The notes: generated by a model not told the origin, from the sequence alone. A DNA stretch of 15,126 bases from Synergistaceae bacterium (GCA_022837505.1 JALHFZ010000041.1:4461-19586), one strand, 5' to 3'; shown: positions 5,092 to 12,900, numbered from the stretch's first letter. Made by a program: numbers and translations.

Positions 5092-6187
5092 GGGCCTCCG
5101 GGATTTTTCCGCCCGCTTCGCAGGTCAGTTCCTCCGGGGGTATGGGCGCAGGTTCGTCCTTTTCATGGGCGTAAATATCGTTGGTAACGCCCCAGCCAAG
5201 GAGTTTCACCGCCACGAAGACTCCCATGGCGATGGCGAGATATTCAGTGAAGAAACGCCACGCGATGGCCATGACTCCCGCCATGTTCCAGGGGACGAGA
5301 AGTCCGAAAAGGGCGGCTCCCCCTCCCTCGGCGACGCCGCTGGCTCCGGGGGTGGGAACAAAGTAGAGGAGGAACATGAAGACCGCCTGGGCGAGAAGGG
5401 CCTGGAGAAACTCAAAGGGGAGTCCTACCGAGGCTATAAGGCAGGGAAGGACGGAAAATAAGCACAGGAGGTGAAGGACGGAAAGCAGCACGGCGGCGAT
5501 GAAATTTTTAAGCCCGCAGGAGAAGAACATCTGAAAGTTGAGGTTGTAGTTGTCCACCTCCAGGTTGATCCGCTTCACGATCCTGAGGACGACCTCGGGG
5601 CGCACGATGCCGAAGCGCTTCAGCCAGATGGTCAGGATGGCCCCCCATTTTTTGATGAGGGCCGGACGGGCGATGCTCAGGACCACGAGAACCCAGGAGA
5701 TGGCGATGAAAATGATGACGTAGGAAAAGATGCCCTTAAGGAAAAGCCTTCCCCGGAGCAGATCAGGCTCTATGATCACCGCCGCGGGGACGATGATTCC
5801 GAGGATGAGGATCGTCAGGAGGGTTCGGGTAAGGGTGATGGCGATCCCCTTGCCGATGGGGACATTTCTTTTATAGAGGACATAGACCTGGAAGGGGCCT
5901 CCGCCGCTCTGCATGGGGGTTACGGCGCAGCCGAAGTAATGAAGCCATGTAAGCACCATCCCGAGGCGAAAACCGATATGCTCTCCCGCGGAGCGGGCAA
6001 GGGCGCAGAAACGGGCGGCATCGCAGGTCCAGGCCGCCAGGACGAAAGCAAGGGCCAGCAGCAGCAGCCGTTTGTCCGCCGACAGTATGGTGATCCATGT
6101 CCCCCGGTCAACGCTCGTGGCAAGAACGACCGCGCTGACGCTGAAGGAGAGAAGTATAAAAATAAGCAGACCTTTACGAAGGGTCAA
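5081..6187 (-). CDS. Lysylphosphatidylglycerol synthase TM-region/flippase-like membrane protein (UPF0104 type)
   Basis: A polytopic membrane protein of about 368 residues matching the LPG_synthase_TM (YbhN/AglD-like) family. Family landmarks are the cytosolic-loop motif TPMQSGGGPFQVYVLYKRN and the late VPTPGASGVAEGGGAALFG, with many hydrophobic helices between and around them. It lacks the soluble aminoacyl-transferase domain of MprF, so it is a stand-alone TM unit, a class associated with lipid or lipid-linked precursor translocation. The chosen start is TTG at 6187, with AGGAGG 12 nt upstream. The frame stays open to another TTG at 6310 with a weaker GGAG, adding 41 hydrophilic residues that do not resemble the family. 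It overlaps the methyltransferase-like gene and probably shares its lipid-related role. Confidence 0.82.
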   Translation of the reverse strand: MTLRKGLLIFILLSFSVSAVVLATSVDRGTWITILSADKRLLLLALAFVLAAWTCDAARFCALARSAGEHIGFRLGMVLTWLHYFGCAVTPMQSGGGPFQVYVLYKRNVPIGKGIAITLTRTLLTILILGIIVPAAVIIEPDLLRGRLFLKGIFSYVIIFIAISWVLVVLSIARPALIKKWGAILTIWLKRFGIVRPEVVLRIVKRINLEVDNYNLNFQMFFSCGLKNFIAAVLLSVLHLLCLFSVLPCLIASVGLPFEFLQALLAQAVFMFLLYFVPTPGASGVAEGGGAALFGLLVPWNMAGVMAIAWRFFTEYLAIAMGVFVAVKLLGWGVTNDIYAHEKDEPAPIPPEELTCEAGGKIPEAHDD

Positions 6188-6366
6188 TGTACGGAAAAAC
6201 CTCCTCTTTCTCCGGTCGGAGAAAAGTTGCCTCTCTGAAAAGCTGCCGCAGAGCACCCTGGATCCGTTCCATCCGGCGAGAGAAGAAAAAGGGTCCTTGC
6301 AGGAATTCAATTCTCCACGGTAATAAGACGCCTTCAGAAAGACCGGCCCCTTTGCCCTCCCCCTTC

Positions 6367-6402
6367 AAAAAAACAGTCAGCCGGACGAAAAGAGGACCGG
6401 CT
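6367..6402 (-). terminator. Probable terminator downstream of the acidic hypothetical gene
   Basis: On the minus strand AGCCGG (6402-6397) pairs with CCGGCT (6384-6379), followed 5 nt later by TTTTTTT (6373-6367). The stem is short but GC-only in part, and it lies 64 bp after the stop codon at 6466. The 278-bp stretch 6188-6465 contains no gene I can support apart from the alternative N-terminus of the flippase-like protein. A second hairpin without a minus-strand T tract lies directly after the stop (about 6437-6463). Confidence 0.5.
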
Positions 6403-6465
6403 TGCGGGCCCGGGGGTAAGGGCGGGGGTGCTATCGGACAGGGGCCTCCGGTGAAGGGCCTGTTT

Positions 6466-7065
6466 TTATTGAAGAGGGCTTCCGCTCGCATCCTGCATGG
6501 AGAGAAGATATCCTCCGAGACGGTGAATGTCCGGAAGCAATCCGTTGCGGATGCGATAGGCCAGCTCCAGATATTTTTTCTCTTCTACGGAAGCGGAGAC
6601 ATCTTCAAGATTCCTCAGCAGATCAGCCTTGAGTTCCGTCAGGCCGCCGTCGGAAATTTCCCCGTCTTCCAGGCCCAACAGGACCTGGCAGTTGTGAAGC
6701 ACCTGAAGAAGCCATCCGACTCCCTCTGCAGCGCTGGCGAGAAGGCCGAGGCCTTCGGCGGACTTGTCCCCCTCCAGGGTATCGGCGATCCGTTCGAACC
6801 CTGCGGAGAGATTGGCGAGATAGAGCTGAGCTTCACAGAGGGATTCGTTCACGAGCTCCCGAACGGGGCCGGTGGTAAAATCGACCTCCGTGCCCCCCGA
6901 AAGGGCGGCAAAGGATTCCTCGTCGAGTTCGGTGCCGTCAACCGAGAGGGCGCGAACAACCCTTCCCTTCGCTCCTGCATGTTCCCTCACGAAAGCGAGG
7001 ATATCCTCTCTGCCGGCAAGACCTTCGGGTACATCGAGTTTTTTTCCGTCTACGAGGACTTTCAC
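6466..7065 (-). CDS. Acidic hypothetical protein, 199 aa, divergent from fliD
   Basis: I do not recognise this family. The first 65 or so residues (MKVLVDGKKLDVPEG, VVRALSVDGTELDEESFAAL) have the strand-helix-strand rhythm of a beta-grasp/ubiquitin-like or small sensor fold. Residues about 68-199 look all-helical and leucine-rich (VNESLCEAQLYLANLSAGFERIAD, LGLLASAAEGVGWLLQVLHNC, YLELAYRIRNGLLPDIHRLGGYLL), perhaps a four-helix bundle. There is no signal peptide or membrane segment and the charge is acidic. The start is GTG at 7065, preceded by GGGAGGCGGAAAC. It faces away from fliD across a 173-bp divergent region, so a flagellar or motility-linked role is possible but only by position. Confidence 0.8.
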   Translation of the reverse strand: MKVLVDGKKLDVPEGLAGREDILAFVREHAGAKGRVVRALSVDGTELDEESFAALSGGTEVDFTTGPVRELVNESLCEAQLYLANLSAGFERIADTLEGDKSAEGLGLLASAAEGVGWLLQVLHNCQVLLGLEDGEISDGGLTELKADLLRNLEDVSASVEEKKYLELAYRIRNGLLPDIHRLGGYLLSMQDASGSPLQ

Positions 7066-7170
7066 GTTTCCGCCTCCCAGCCTTCAAATAGTATTCCGGG
7101 CAGTCCTCTTCCAGAATCAGGAGAAAGGGCTTTTCGGACAGTTATTGTATCATGATTCTTTTCTTTGGAA

Positions 7171-7198
7171 TAAAGGATTTGTACGGGTTCTCCGATAA
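7171..7198 (+). promoter_or_regulatory. Sigma28 (FliA/SigD)-like promoter of fliD
   Basis: TAAAGGAT begins at 7171 and TCCGATAA ends at 7198, with TAAA and CCGATAA separated by 17 bp. The known flagellar sigma consensus is TAAA, a spacer of about 15-16, then CCGATA. It sits 40 bp upstream of the fliD start chosen here, as expected for a late flagellar gene. Confidence 0.7.
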
Positions 7199-7238
7199 GG
7201 AAACGAAGCATTCCACTCTTTTTCAGGGAGCTGATCCT

Positions 7239-9290
7239 ATGGCAGAATACGAATCAACCTTTTCAATTCCCGGCATTGCGTCCTCCATCGATTGGGGAGC
7301 CATGGCGGACAAGCTGCTTGAAAATGCCCGAAAGCCGGAGAAAGTCTGGATTGCCACCCGGGATACCCTCGAGCTTAAAATCGGTCTTCTCAACGAATTT
7401 TCAGGGGCTCTCAAGAGCACCCAGAAGACCCTGTCCCCTCTCAAGCTGGAATCCACCTTTCGGGCTAAGCTCGCGGAATTTTCGTCCCTCTCTGGAGGGG
7501 ATGCCGGAGGGATCGTCAGCGCTGTCGTCGATGCCGATGCGGCGATCAGTCAGCACGAGATCGAAGTGATCCAGAAAGCTCTGAACGAGGTACGGTTCGG
7601 AGCCAGGATAAAGACGACCATGGGGGACGCCGGCCTCACCGCCGGGGGAACCTTCTCCATTAATGTCGGCGGACGCCGGGGAGTGATTGAGGTCAAGACT
7701 ACCGATTCCCTCTCCGCCATCGCCCAGAAGATCAACGCCGCGAAGGACGTCACCATCAACCCCGCCACCGGAAGCCCCTGGGGGGAGAGCCTCGGGGTGA
7801 CCGCCTCGGTGATCGACAACCGTCTGGTGATAAAGAGCACTGCGTCGGGCCTCGGGACCACCACCGACACGACCACCCTCAAGCGGGGCATCGGCCCGTC
7901 GGACAAGCTCGGTTTCACCCTCGCGAAGGGAATACCCTCTTCCGGCACGGTCACCATCTCCGCAGGAGGTGTGGACTATATCGAGGGGACGGACTTCGAA
8001 GCGGTCTCGGGAACGGACGAGATCGTCTGGCTTGCCGCAGGGAGCGCTCCTGCTGCGGGAACGGAATATAAGGTAACCTATACAGTCAACTCCAATGCCT
8101 TCAGCGTCGACGGAACTGCTGAGGTCCTTGAACTGCTGAAGCTCGACGATTCCACCCTTGCAGACCCGGAATACCGTCTCGAGGCCCGGGACGCCGTGGT
8201 GAAAGTGGACGGCCTCACCCTGACTCGCCCGTCGAACACCATCGACGACCTCTTCGAGGGGGTGAAGCTCACCATCCACGGAGCGGGCTCGGTGATCATG
8301 AACATCACCCAGGACGCCGAAAAGGCGGTTACCTCCATCCAGGAATTCGTCGCCGCCTACAATGACACCATGGACTGGATCAACATCCGGCTGAGCGAAT
8401 CCACCAAGTCATCCCCCTCCACCCAGGGGGACCAGTACAAAAACGAGGATTTCTACAAGAAGTTCGGACTCCTCCACGGAAATTCCCTTCTCTGGCAGTC
8501 GAAATCCTCCCTCCGTCAGCTCATGACGAACTCCGTGGAGTCGAAGTACTCACTGAAAACAGGGACCCCCGTCCTGGGAACCCTGGCGGGTGAAGGGCTC
8601 GCCTCGGACACCTACTTTGACCTCAAAGTCGGGGTGAGAACGGCCCGCATTGCCGTCACCCCTGCGGACACCCTCAGCACCATCGCTTCCAAGATCAACA
8701 CCTCCTACGAGATGACCCACGATGCCCAGGGGAGGACCTATCCGATCCCCATGGCCTCAGCGAAGGTCAAGGACAACCAGCTCGTGATCACCTCCTCTCC
8801 GAACAGGAAGTTTTCCCTCTCCGCGGAAGACACGGTCCTCGACACCCTCGGCCTCGGAACCCCCTTCTCCCTTCTCTCCCAGATCGGAATTACGACGGAA
8901 AAGACCGACTACGGAAAGAGCGGAAAGCTCGAATTCGACACCGAAAAATTCATAGAAGCCCTCCGGAAAGACCCTGACGGCGTGGCGGGGATCATGAACA
9001 CCGTCATGGAGAAAATGGACGGTACCATAGCAAATCTGGTGGACGCCTCCCAGGTCGAGGTGGGGAGCACCACCGCACCGAAGGGGCGGGTGGCAAGCCA
9101 GATCAGCATGTGGCAGTCGGAGATCAGGACCATCAACAAGCGGATCACCGATTTTGAGCGGCGCCTCGACATCCGCGCCAGGGGGCTGTACGATTCCTTC
9201 GCCCAGGCGGAGGTGCGCCTCGCCGCCCTGCAGCAGCAGTCGAGCTGGCTGGCCTCGGTGGTATCCCAGATGTCCGGTCAGGCCAAATAA
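7239..9290 (+). CDS. fliD: Flagellar filament capping protein FliD (hook-associated protein 2)
   Basis: FliD caps the growing filament and folds exported flagellin. The 683-residue product starts with the FliD_N pattern FSIPGIASSIDWGAMADKLLE. It carries two flagellin_IN-type repeats (about 137-168, FSINVGGRRGVIEVKTTDSL; about 457-490, YFDLKVGVRTARIAVTPADT) and ends in a long C-terminal helix region with FERRLDIRARGLYDSFAQAE and LAALQQQSSWLASVVSQM. An inserted beta-rich segment (about 233-284) reads like a separate Ig- or phage-structural-like module. The ATG at 7239 follows GGGAG with 8 nt spacing. The frame is open further up, but the sigma28-like promoter lies inside that extension, which supports the shorter start. 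A strong terminator follows. No other flagellar gene is in the window. Confidence 0.95.
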   Translation: MAEYESTFSIPGIASSIDWGAMADKLLENARKPEKVWIATRDTLELKIGLLNEFSGALKSTQKTLSPLKLESTFRAKLAEFSSLSGGDAGGIVSAVVDADAAISQHEIEVIQKALNEVRFGARIKTTMGDAGLTAGGTFSINVGGRRGVIEVKTTDSLSAIAQKINAAKDVTINPATGSPWGESLGVTASVIDNRLVIKSTASGLGTTTDTTTLKRGIGPSDKLGFTLAKGIPSSGTVTISAGGVDYIEGTDFEAVSGTDEIVWLAAGSAPAAGTEYKVTYTVNSNAFSVDGTAEVLELLKLDDSTLADPEYRLEARDAVVKVDGLTLTRPSNTIDDLFEGVKLTIHGAGSVIMNITQDAEKAVTSIQEFVAAYNDTMDWINIRLSESTKSSPSTQGDQYKNEDFYKKFGLLHGNSLLWQSKSSLRQLMTNSVESKYSLKTGTPVLGTLAGEGLASDTYFDLKVGVRTARIAVTPADTLSTIASKINTSYEMTHDAQGRTYPIPMASAKVKDNQLVITSSPNRKFSLSAEDTVLDTLGLGTPFSLLSQIGITTEKTDYGKSGKLEFDTEKFIEALRKDPDGVAGIMNTVMEKMDGTIANLVDASQVEVGSTTAPKGRVASQISMWQSEIRTINKRITDFERRLDIRARGLYDSFAQAEVRLAALQQQSSWLASVVSQMSGQAK

Positions 9291-9305
9291 GAACGCCCCG
9301 TCAGC

Positions 9306-9343
9306 AAAAAGGGCTCCGGAAAAAAATCCGGAGCCCTTTTTTT
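9306..9343. terminator. Bidirectional terminator between fliD and the response regulator gene
   Basis: GGGCTCCGGA (9311-9320) and TCCGGAGCCC (9327-9336) form a perfect 10-bp stem with a 6-nt A loop. TTTTTTT follows on the plus side (9337-9343) and the A run at 9306-9310 gives a T run on the minus side. It overlaps the stop codon of the convergent response regulator gene. Confidence 0.9.
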
Positions 9344-10028
9344 AATTATTTGCGTACTCGAGAATATGGGAGAGAGTGCCGGGAGAGAGCTGGGCGAACC
9401 CGATTCGCCATGCCAGGATGGCGGCCTGGGTACGGTCCCGGAGTTCAAGTTTTTTCAGGACATGGCTCACGTGATTTTTTACTGTCTTCTCGGAGAGAAC
9501 CATCTGTTCGGCCACCTCGATGTTGCTCAGCCCCTGGGAGAGCCAGTAGAGGATCTCCTTCTCCCGGGGGGTCAGTTCATAGAGCTGGTCGTTCTCTTCC
9601 TTCCTCCGGGAAAAGGAGGTGAGGAGCTTTCCCGCCACCCGGGGGTCCACATAGGGCTGCCCCCGTGCCGCTGAGCGGATGGCGGAGAGAAGCTCCACCT
9701 TCCCCGAGGCCTTGAGGACAAAACCGAGAACTCCCGCTGCCGAGAGGGCTGAAAGGCAGTCTTCGTCATCATAGGCGCTGATCGCCACATAGCGCATTTT
9801 ATAGGGGAGATTATTCAGTTCCCGGACAAGCTGAATTCCGTCCATTCTCGGCATGTTGATATCGAAGAGGAGAATATCCGGAACCCTTTCCTCCATGAGG
9901 GAAAGAGCTTCTTCGCCGTCGCCGGCCTCCCCCACCACGAGAATATCCGCCTCGAGTTCGAGCAGCTTCTTGACACCATCGCGGAAAAGCTTGTGATCAT
10001 CAGCAATGAATACTCTGGTCTGTTCCAT
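9342..10028 (-). CDS. NarL/FixJ-family response regulator (REC + LuxR-type HTH)
   Basis: The 228-residue product has a receiver domain (about 4-125) with acidic pair Asp10-Asp11, phospho-acceptor Asp56 in LLFDINMPRMDG, the switch region YVAISAYDDE and the conserved Lys in GFVLKAS. The C-terminal LuxR/GerE helix-turn-helix is LTPREKEILYWLSQGLSNIEVAEQMVLSEKTVKNHVSHVLKKL. Such proteins bind DNA as dimers when phosphorylated by a sensor kinase. No kinase is encoded in the window, so it is an orphan here. The ATG at 10028 follows GGAGGTGGAGAA; an in-frame upstream start would add 19 unsupported residues. It is transcribed divergently from the ttcA-like gene and may control it, though this is inferred only from arrangement and the palindromes between them. 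Confidence 0.95.
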   Translation of the reverse strand: MEQTRVFIADDHKLFRDGVKKLLELEADILVVGEAGDGEEALSLMEERVPDILLFDINMPRMDGIQLVRELNNLPYKMRYVAISAYDDEDCLSALSAAGVLGFVLKASGKVELLSAIRSAARGQPYVDPRVAGKLLTSFSRRKEENDQLYELTPREKEILYWLSQGLSNIEVAEQMVLSEKTVKNHVSHVLKKLELRDRTQAAILAWRIGFAQLSPGTLSHILEYANN

Positions 10029-10086
10029 TTCTCCACCTCCAATCAGAGAACCTTCCCTTTTTTGCAATATCTTCAGGGCCTTCACG

Positions 10087-10113
10087 CCCCGGGAATTTTC
10101 ACCCTACCCGGGG
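10087..10113. repeat. Inverted repeat in the response regulator/ttcA-like divergent region
   Basis: CCCCGGG (10087-10093) and CCCGGGG (10107-10113) are perfect inverted copies separated by 13 bp. There is no adjacent T tract, so an operator or leader hairpin is more likely than a terminator. The 183-bp divergent region 10029-10211 holds no gene. Confidence 0.45.
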
Positions 10114-10153
10114 AAAGACGATGCTGATAAAATAGAGGATCAAGGAACCCTGT

Positions 10154-10171
10154 ATAGGTCTTAAGGACTAT
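10154..10171. promoter_or_regulatory. Near-palindrome, possible operator
   Basis: ATAGGTCTTAAGGACTAT is palindromic at 14 of 18 positions and lies about 40 bp before the ttcA-like start. The size suits a dimeric regulator such as the adjacent NarL-type protein. No binding evidence exists in the sequence itself. Confidence 0.35.
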
Positions 10172-10211
10172 TCTATCAGAAAACACGCTTTTTTTCGAGG
10201 AGGAACTTTTC

Positions 10212-11012
10212 GTGTCCGACCGCGGCATTCCCCGGATTTCCCTCACCCTGCGAAAGAAAACCGGCACCGCCCTTCGCCGGTTCTCCATGATCCAGCCCGA
10301 TGACTCCGTTCTGATCGGCCTTTCCGGAGGAAAGGACAGCCTCGTCCTGGCCCTTGTCCTGGCCGCCTATCAACGGAGGAGCCCCGTCCCCTTCTCCCTT
10401 GCAGCGGCCTTTGTGGACATTACGGGCGGATCGGCGGATACTGCCCCCCTTCAGGCCTTCTGCGACTCCCTCGGCATCCCCTTCTTCGTCCGGCCGTACC
10501 CCATCCTCTCCATTCTCGCCGAAAGAGAGGAGCGATCCCCCTGCAGTTTTTGCGCGAATCTGCGCCGGGGGATCCTGAACGACGAGGCCAGGGAGAGGGG
10601 GTGCACCACCCTCGCCCTGGGGCACACCCTCGATGATGCCGTCGAGACCGTTCTGATGAACCTCTTCAGGGCGGGGCAGTTCAAATCCTTTCAGCCTAAA
10701 GTTTGGCAGAGCCGCACGGAGATCACGGTCATCCGCCCCCTTATCCTCGCCGAGGGGAGGCTGGTGGCGAAGGAAGCGGCCCGCCTCTCCCTTCCCGTGG
10801 GGGAAAATCCCTGCCCCTTTTCGGGGAATACTGAAAGAAAGAGAACCGCTGATATCATCAGTACCCTCTGTGCCGAAAATCCCGCGATCAAGTACAATAT
10901 AATTCATGCCCTTGAATGTCTCGACGAAAGGAACCGCTGGACAGGAACCCCTTCCTTCGACAGTTCAGAACAAGGAGAGATGATATGGGAAAAATCGACA
11001 GAGAGCCTGTAG
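10212..11012 (+). CDS. TtcA-like PP-loop tRNA 2-thiocytidine synthetase family protein
   Basis: The 266-residue protein carries the PP-loop SGGKDS (38-43) that adenylates the target base, the paired cysteines Cys111 and Cys114 in PCSFCANLRRG, and a third cysteine, Cys201, in NPCPF. In TtcA these three cysteines hold an iron-sulfur cluster used to thiolate cytidine 32 of tRNAs. ALGHTLDDAVETVLMN (135-150) is the other family hallmark. Length and order fit TtcA/TtuA-like proteins, and the absence of the zinc-finger regions of TtuA favours TtcA. The start is GTG, with GAGGAGG about 9 nt upstream. Its last 28 bp overlap the start of the PEP-synthase-like gene in another frame, indicating translational coupling. 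The exact tRNA target is inferred from the family. Confidence 0.88.
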   Translation: MSDRGIPRISLTLRKKTGTALRRFSMIQPDDSVLIGLSGGKDSLVLALVLAAYQRRSPVPFSLAAAFVDITGGSADTAPLQAFCDSLGIPFFVRPYPILSILAEREERSPCSFCANLRRGILNDEARERGCTTLALGHTLDDAVETVLMNLFRAGQFKSFQPKVWQSRTEITVIRPLILAEGRLVAKEAARLSLPVGENPCPFSGNTERKRTADIISTLCAENPAIKYNIIHALECLDERNRWTGTPSFDSSEQGEMIWEKSTESL

Positions 11013-12814
11013 AGAGTTCCTCCGGCGCCCCCCTTCCCTCCCCGGCTGAGTCAGGCAGGGAGGAGGGGAGGGTGGAGGAGTATTTCCGCTGGGATCCCCT
11101 TGATGATCCCCGGTTCTCCCCTCTCATAGTGGGCAGCGGCAGCATAGGGGGGAAGGGGCGGTCCCTCCTTTTCGCCATGGCCAGAATCTGGGACAGCGGG
11201 GAGGAAACTCTGAAAAGGGTGATCTTCCCCCGGTCTCTCTTCATCGCCGCAGACGCCTTCGATGAAGTCCTCTCCGGGATTCCTGATTTGGAAAAGCTCA
11301 AGGCCGGAGATCCGGGGGAACTGGAAGCAGCCTTCCTGAAGGCCTCGTTACCGGAAAGGGTCTCCCTGGCCGTCCGGGCCTTTCTCGAAGAAGTGACCGA
11401 CCCCATCATCGTCCGGAGCAGCAGCGTCCTCGAGGACTCCCTCAAATACTCCTTCGCGGGAAAGTATCTCTCCACCTTCGAGTTCAACGACGGCGAGCTT
11501 TCCCTCGAAGAACGGTGCGAAAAGGTCGAAGGGGACATCAAAAAAATCTACGCCCGGACCTTTTTCCCCGTGGCCCTCGCCTACCGGCGGAAGCACGGCA
11601 TGGGGGACGACCGGATGGGGATCATCCTCATGAGGGTTGCGGGAAAGTGGAGGGGGCGGTACTACTACCCCACCATGGCGGGGGTGGGCTTCTCCCGGTA
11701 CTACCGGCGATGGACTTCCAGGATAAAATCCGAGGACGGCATCATCCGCCTCGTCTTCGGCATGGGCACGACGAGCACGAAGCGGGGGTACGCCCGCACC
11801 TTCGCCCTCACCCTCCCCTGCCTCCGTCCGGAGGGGCAGAACCCCTTCAATATCATGCGCCACTCCCAGGAGCATTTTCAGGTGATCGACCGGGAGCAGA
11901 AGGAACTGGTGACCGTGGACGTGAAGCAGATATGGGAGGACATCTTCCCCTACCACAGCTGTTTCCCCGATTATGCCCAGGTCTACAGCCCGGACGACCA
12001 GGGGGGGTATTTCACCCCCGTCTCCCGGAGGGGGACGATGATCCAGAAGGGGGAAAAGGTGTGCTTCACCTTTGAGGAGTTCGCCTGCCGGTCGAACCAT
12101 TTTTTCGACCGGATGAAAAAACTCCTCTCCCTCCTCGACCGGGAGATGGGTGTCCCCGCCGATGTGGAGTTCGCCTATCATCCAGGGGAGGATCTCGTGG
12201 AGGTCCTTCAGGCCCGTCCTCTGTGGATCAGCGATCAGGACCGGAGGGTCGAGATCCCCGATCTGACAAACCGCACCGTCATCCTCAAGGCCGACCGGAT
12301 GGTGACCCACGGCATGCGGGAGAACATCCCCTGGCTTGTCTATATCGACCATCACATCTACGCCGGGGAGACCCGTTTTCACGACGTGGCGAGGGCCGTG
12401 GGGGCAGTGAACGAAAAGTTAAGGGGAGAGCGGTATATCCTCGCCGCACCGGGGAGGGTGGGGTCGAGCAACCCCCTCCTCGGGGTCCCCGTTCAGTATG
12501 ACGAGATCACCCAGTGCTGCTGCATAGCGGAGATCGGCTTTCCCAAAGAGGGGTATATGCCGGAGCTCTCCTTCGGAACCCATTTCTTCACCGATCTCGA
12601 GATTGACGGCATCCTCTACATGCCCGTCTATGAGGGGGCAAAGAATAATATTTTCGATGAGGAGTTTCTGAATTCCGCTCCCTACGCCACGGGGCCCCAC
12701 CCCGCAGTTCGCCTCTACGGAGGGTCCTTCTCAGTCTACACCGACGGGGACAGGAACCTCGGCGTCATCACGGCAGACCGGATAGACGAGGCATCCTCCC
12801 CCTTCTGCTCCTGA
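10985..12814 (+). CDS. PEP/pyruvate-binding (PPDK_N, ATP-grasp) domain protein without His or PEP-utiliser domains
   Basis: The 609-residue protein has the nucleotide-binding half of PEP synthase/PPDK: GSIGGKGRSLLFA (about 52-64), IIVRSSSVLEDSLKYSFAGKY (about 138-158), an SGVxxS-like GVGFSRYYRRW, and VEVLQARPLW near residue 410. After this come about 200 residues instead of the swivelling phospho-His and TIM-barrel domains. No TSH-type His motif was seen, so it cannot run the normal PEP synthase cycle. The C-terminal part includes APGRVGSSNPLLGVPVQYDE and SFGTHFFTDL, which I recall as GRWGSSDPWLG and GTHFFQNL in a family of uncharacterised PEP-synthase-like proteins. A phosphotransfer or ligase role on another substrate is possible. 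The ATG at 10985 follows AAGGAGAGATGAT and lies within the 3' end of the ttcA-like gene. Confidence 0.85.
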   Translation: MGKIDREPVESSSGAPLPSPAESGREEGRVEEYFRWDPLDDPRFSPLIVGSGSIGGKGRSLLFAMARIWDSGEETLKRVIFPRSLFIAADAFDEVLSGIPDLEKLKAGDPGELEAAFLKASLPERVSLAVRAFLEEVTDPIIVRSSSVLEDSLKYSFAGKYLSTFEFNDGELSLEERCEKVEGDIKKIYARTFFPVALAYRRKHGMGDDRMGIILMRVAGKWRGRYYYPTMAGVGFSRYYRRWTSRIKSEDGIIRLVFGMGTTSTKRGYARTFALTLPCLRPEGQNPFNIMRHSQEHFQVIDREQKELVTVDVKQIWEDIFPYHSCFPDYAQVYSPDDQGGYFTPVSRRGTMIQKGEKVCFTFEEFACRSNHFFDRMKKLLSLLDREMGVPADVEFAYHPGEDLVEVLQARPLWISDQDRRVEIPDLTNRTVILKADRMVTHGMRENIPWLVYIDHHIYAGETRFHDVARAVGAVNEKLRGERYILAAPGRVGSSNPLLGVPVQYDEITQCCCIAEIGFPKEGYMPELSFGTHFFTDLEIDGILYMPVYEGAKNNIFDEEFLNSAPYATGPHPAVRLYGGSFSVYTDGDRNLGVITADRIDEASSPFCS

Positions 12815-12831
12815 GAAATCCGGGCCTTCGG

Positions 12832-12887
12832 AAAAGGCAAAAAAGTCCTCCGGGATTCATTCCCCGGCGGACCTTTCTGCCTTTTTT
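12832..12887. terminator. Bidirectional terminator between the PEP-synthase-like gene and pgi
   Basis: An outer AAAAGGCA/TGCCTTTT pairing encloses an inner stem, GTCCTCCGGG (12845-12854) against CCCGGCGGAC (12863-12872) with one mismatch. T runs occur on both strands. It separates two convergent genes whose stop codons are 86 bp apart. Confidence 0.8.
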
Positions 12888-12900
12888 CGTTTCTCTGAGG

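Noticed and set aside
5471..6238. 255-codon plus-strand open frame
   Set aside because: Antisense to the flippase-like membrane protein; hydrophilic low-complexity product with no family resemblance.
6437..6475. Hairpin with TTTTTATT as a plus-strand terminator
   Set aside because: No plus-strand gene lies upstream that would use it; listed only as a hairpin after the minus-strand stop codon.
7401..8279. 292-codon minus-strand open frame
   Set aside because: Antisense to fliD, with no ribosome site or known domain.
11348..12382. 344-codon minus-strand open frame
   Set aside because: Antisense to the PEP-synthase-like gene, whose sense frame carries clear motifs.
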